A stretch of 64,000 bases of DNA. Source: Alteraurantiacibacter aquimixticola. Its GTDB lineage: Bacteria; Pseudomonadota; Alphaproteobacteria; Sphingomonadales; Sphingomonadaceae. The notes beneath the pieces are model-generated. The model searched no databases. It was not told the DNA's origin and saw only the letters and a program-made list of their open reading frames with translations. Location of the stretch: the NCBI RefSeq assembly GCF_004965515.1, contig NZ_SSHH01000002.1:454840-518839 (forward strand), in the 5' to 3' direction. A program made the translations under genes and the position numbers. Shown piece by piece: positions 63,299 to 64,000 of this stretch (its first letter is position 1; each line of letters starts with the position of its first letter).

Positions 63299-64000
63299 TT
63301 AGAACGCGGCAGTAACTCCGAGTTCCACTGCGATTCTTTGATAATCGTAAATATCTATTGTGGAAGAATTATTCTCGTATCGAATTGTCGCCAAGGGGGC
63401 GAACGATCCAATACGGAACGATCTGAAAGTACCCGACAGGCCCAGTTCGAAGCGGTCATCCACCCGGCGGCGCGGGTAGAGGAACAGGCGCTTGTCGGCT
63501 TCGAGGTGGTCGTAACCGGCGCTCAGCACCACGGTCGTCTCCCCCACCTCGCGGAAGAGGTAACCGTCCACGCCGCCGCTGGTTGTGGCATAGCCCGGAT
63601 CGCGCGCATCGTCGCGATTGCCCGATACTCGCAAGCCCCCGCCCAGTCGCGCGCTGAAGGCCTTGTCCACGCCCACCGCCAGCGAATAGCGGGTGGAATC
63701 GCGAAGCTCGTTCTGCTTGTCCTCGGAAAGGATCGCGGTGGCATCCAGCGTCAGCCGTGTCGTTTCGCTGAGCGGTTTCTGCCAGTTGCCGCTCACGCCA
63801 TAGGCAAGGTTGTAAGCCTCGTTGCCGAACCAGCGATGGCTGACGAGCGCGGCCAGGGACAACCGCTGGCCGCCCATGGTGAATTGCGGGCCGAGCTGGA
63901 GCGAGGCGATATAGTCGTTGAATTCGTCCCGGCCATAGAAGCGCGCGGAGCCATTGGCGCGCAGCAGGATATCGGTGCGTTCCCCCACCGGCAGGCGGTA
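63299..64000 (-). CDS. Slam-type (DUF560) outer-membrane surface-lipoprotein assembly protein, 5' partial
   Basis: The frame is open to the right edge; 234 codons are visible including the stop. The sequence is an outer-membrane barrel C-terminus: alternating strands (NDYIASLQLGPQFTMGGQRLSLAALVSHRWFG; ALRDSTRYSLAVG-like segments; GYDHLEADKRLFLYPRRRVDDRFEL) ending ATIRYENNSSTIDIYDYQRIAVELGVTAAF, with the terminal Phe. This matches the DUF560 barrel of surface lipoprotein assembly modulators. It sits 17 bp before the broken lipoprotein gene on the same strand, so all three are probably one operon. Confidence 0.85.
   Translation of the reverse strand, partial: YRLPVGERTDILLRANGSARFYGRDEFNDYIASLQLGPQFTMGGQRLSLAALVSHRWFGNEAYNLAYGVSGNWQKPLSETTRLTLDATAILSEDKQNELRDSTRYSLAVGVDKAFSARLGGGLRVSGNRDDARDPGYATTSGGVDGYLFREVGETTVVLSAGYDHLEADKRLFLYPRRRVDDRFELGLSGTFRSFRIGSFAPLATIRYENNSSTIDIYDYQRIAVELGVTAAF

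Overview
The window looks like chromosomal DNA of a high-GC alphaproteobacterium of the order Sphingomonadales, most likely family Erythrobacteraceae. This rests on a dense core-gene set (alaS, recA, cckA-like kinase, smpB, dapA, rlmN, argG, uvrA) with typical alphaproteobacterial protein sequences, on LexA boxes of the alphaproteobacterial GTTC-N7-GTTC type in front of recA and uvrA, and on dispersed palindromic repeats of kinds common in this group. The taxon is inferred from protein resemblance, not from an rRNA gene. No rRNA, tRNA, CRISPR array, insertion sequence or transposase was found.

Layout. 1-3.3 kb: a GNAT/nitrilase fusion (cut by the left edge) and a CPA2 cation/proton antiporter. 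3.3-18.8 kb: a long minus-strand core block: dapA, a DUF885-like lipoprotein, a small secreted protein, smpB, a DUF2062 protein, a CckA-like hybrid kinase, two tandem DUF4139 proteins, recA, a small lipoprotein, a methyltransferase and alaS. 18.8-23.96 kb: plus-strand soluble lytic transglycosylase, greB, a membrane protein with two tiny coupled genes, and an ECF sigma factor with a membrane partner. 24-28.4 kb: patatin-like phospholipase, a flotillin/YqiJ pair and an IalB-like protein. 28.4-34 kb: outer-membrane barrel, rlmN-methyltransferase-MOSC operon, glycine-zipper protein, amidohydrolase. 33.9-46.3 kb: MFS transporter, an HTH-NadE fusion, methyltransferase, PQQ-type sugar dehydrogenases, an SDR/cytochrome b/molybdoenzyme operon and two cyclopropane-fatty-acid-synthase-like genes. 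46.4-51.1 kb: MATE exporter, secreted protein, argG, a long gene-free stretch that probably encodes a structured RNA, and an RlpA-like protein.

Accessory part. 51-54.4 kb is different: a coupled small protein/HTH pair, then a clearly AT-richer pair of genes, DUF262 and an HEPN (RiboL-PSP-like) protein, which resembles a defence or toxin module. It is followed by remnants of a DUF3592 gene head and a uvrA tail, i.e. a duplication/insertion scar beside the intact copies at 55.6-59.4 kb.

Right edge. 59.5-64 kb holds two lipoproteins with TbpB-like barrel segments and an almost identical signal region, and a Slam-type outer-membrane protein (cut by the window edge). Together they look like a type XI (Slam) surface-lipoprotein export locus. 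One of the two lipoproteins is broken by a one-base frameshift in a G7 tract.

The most interesting non-coding signals are the terminator-ended RNA candidate downstream of argG, two hairpins that cover ribosome binding sites (before an ECF sigma factor and before a methyltransferase), and dispersed repeats that have been captured inside coding sequence (in uvrA and in a DUF4139 gene).
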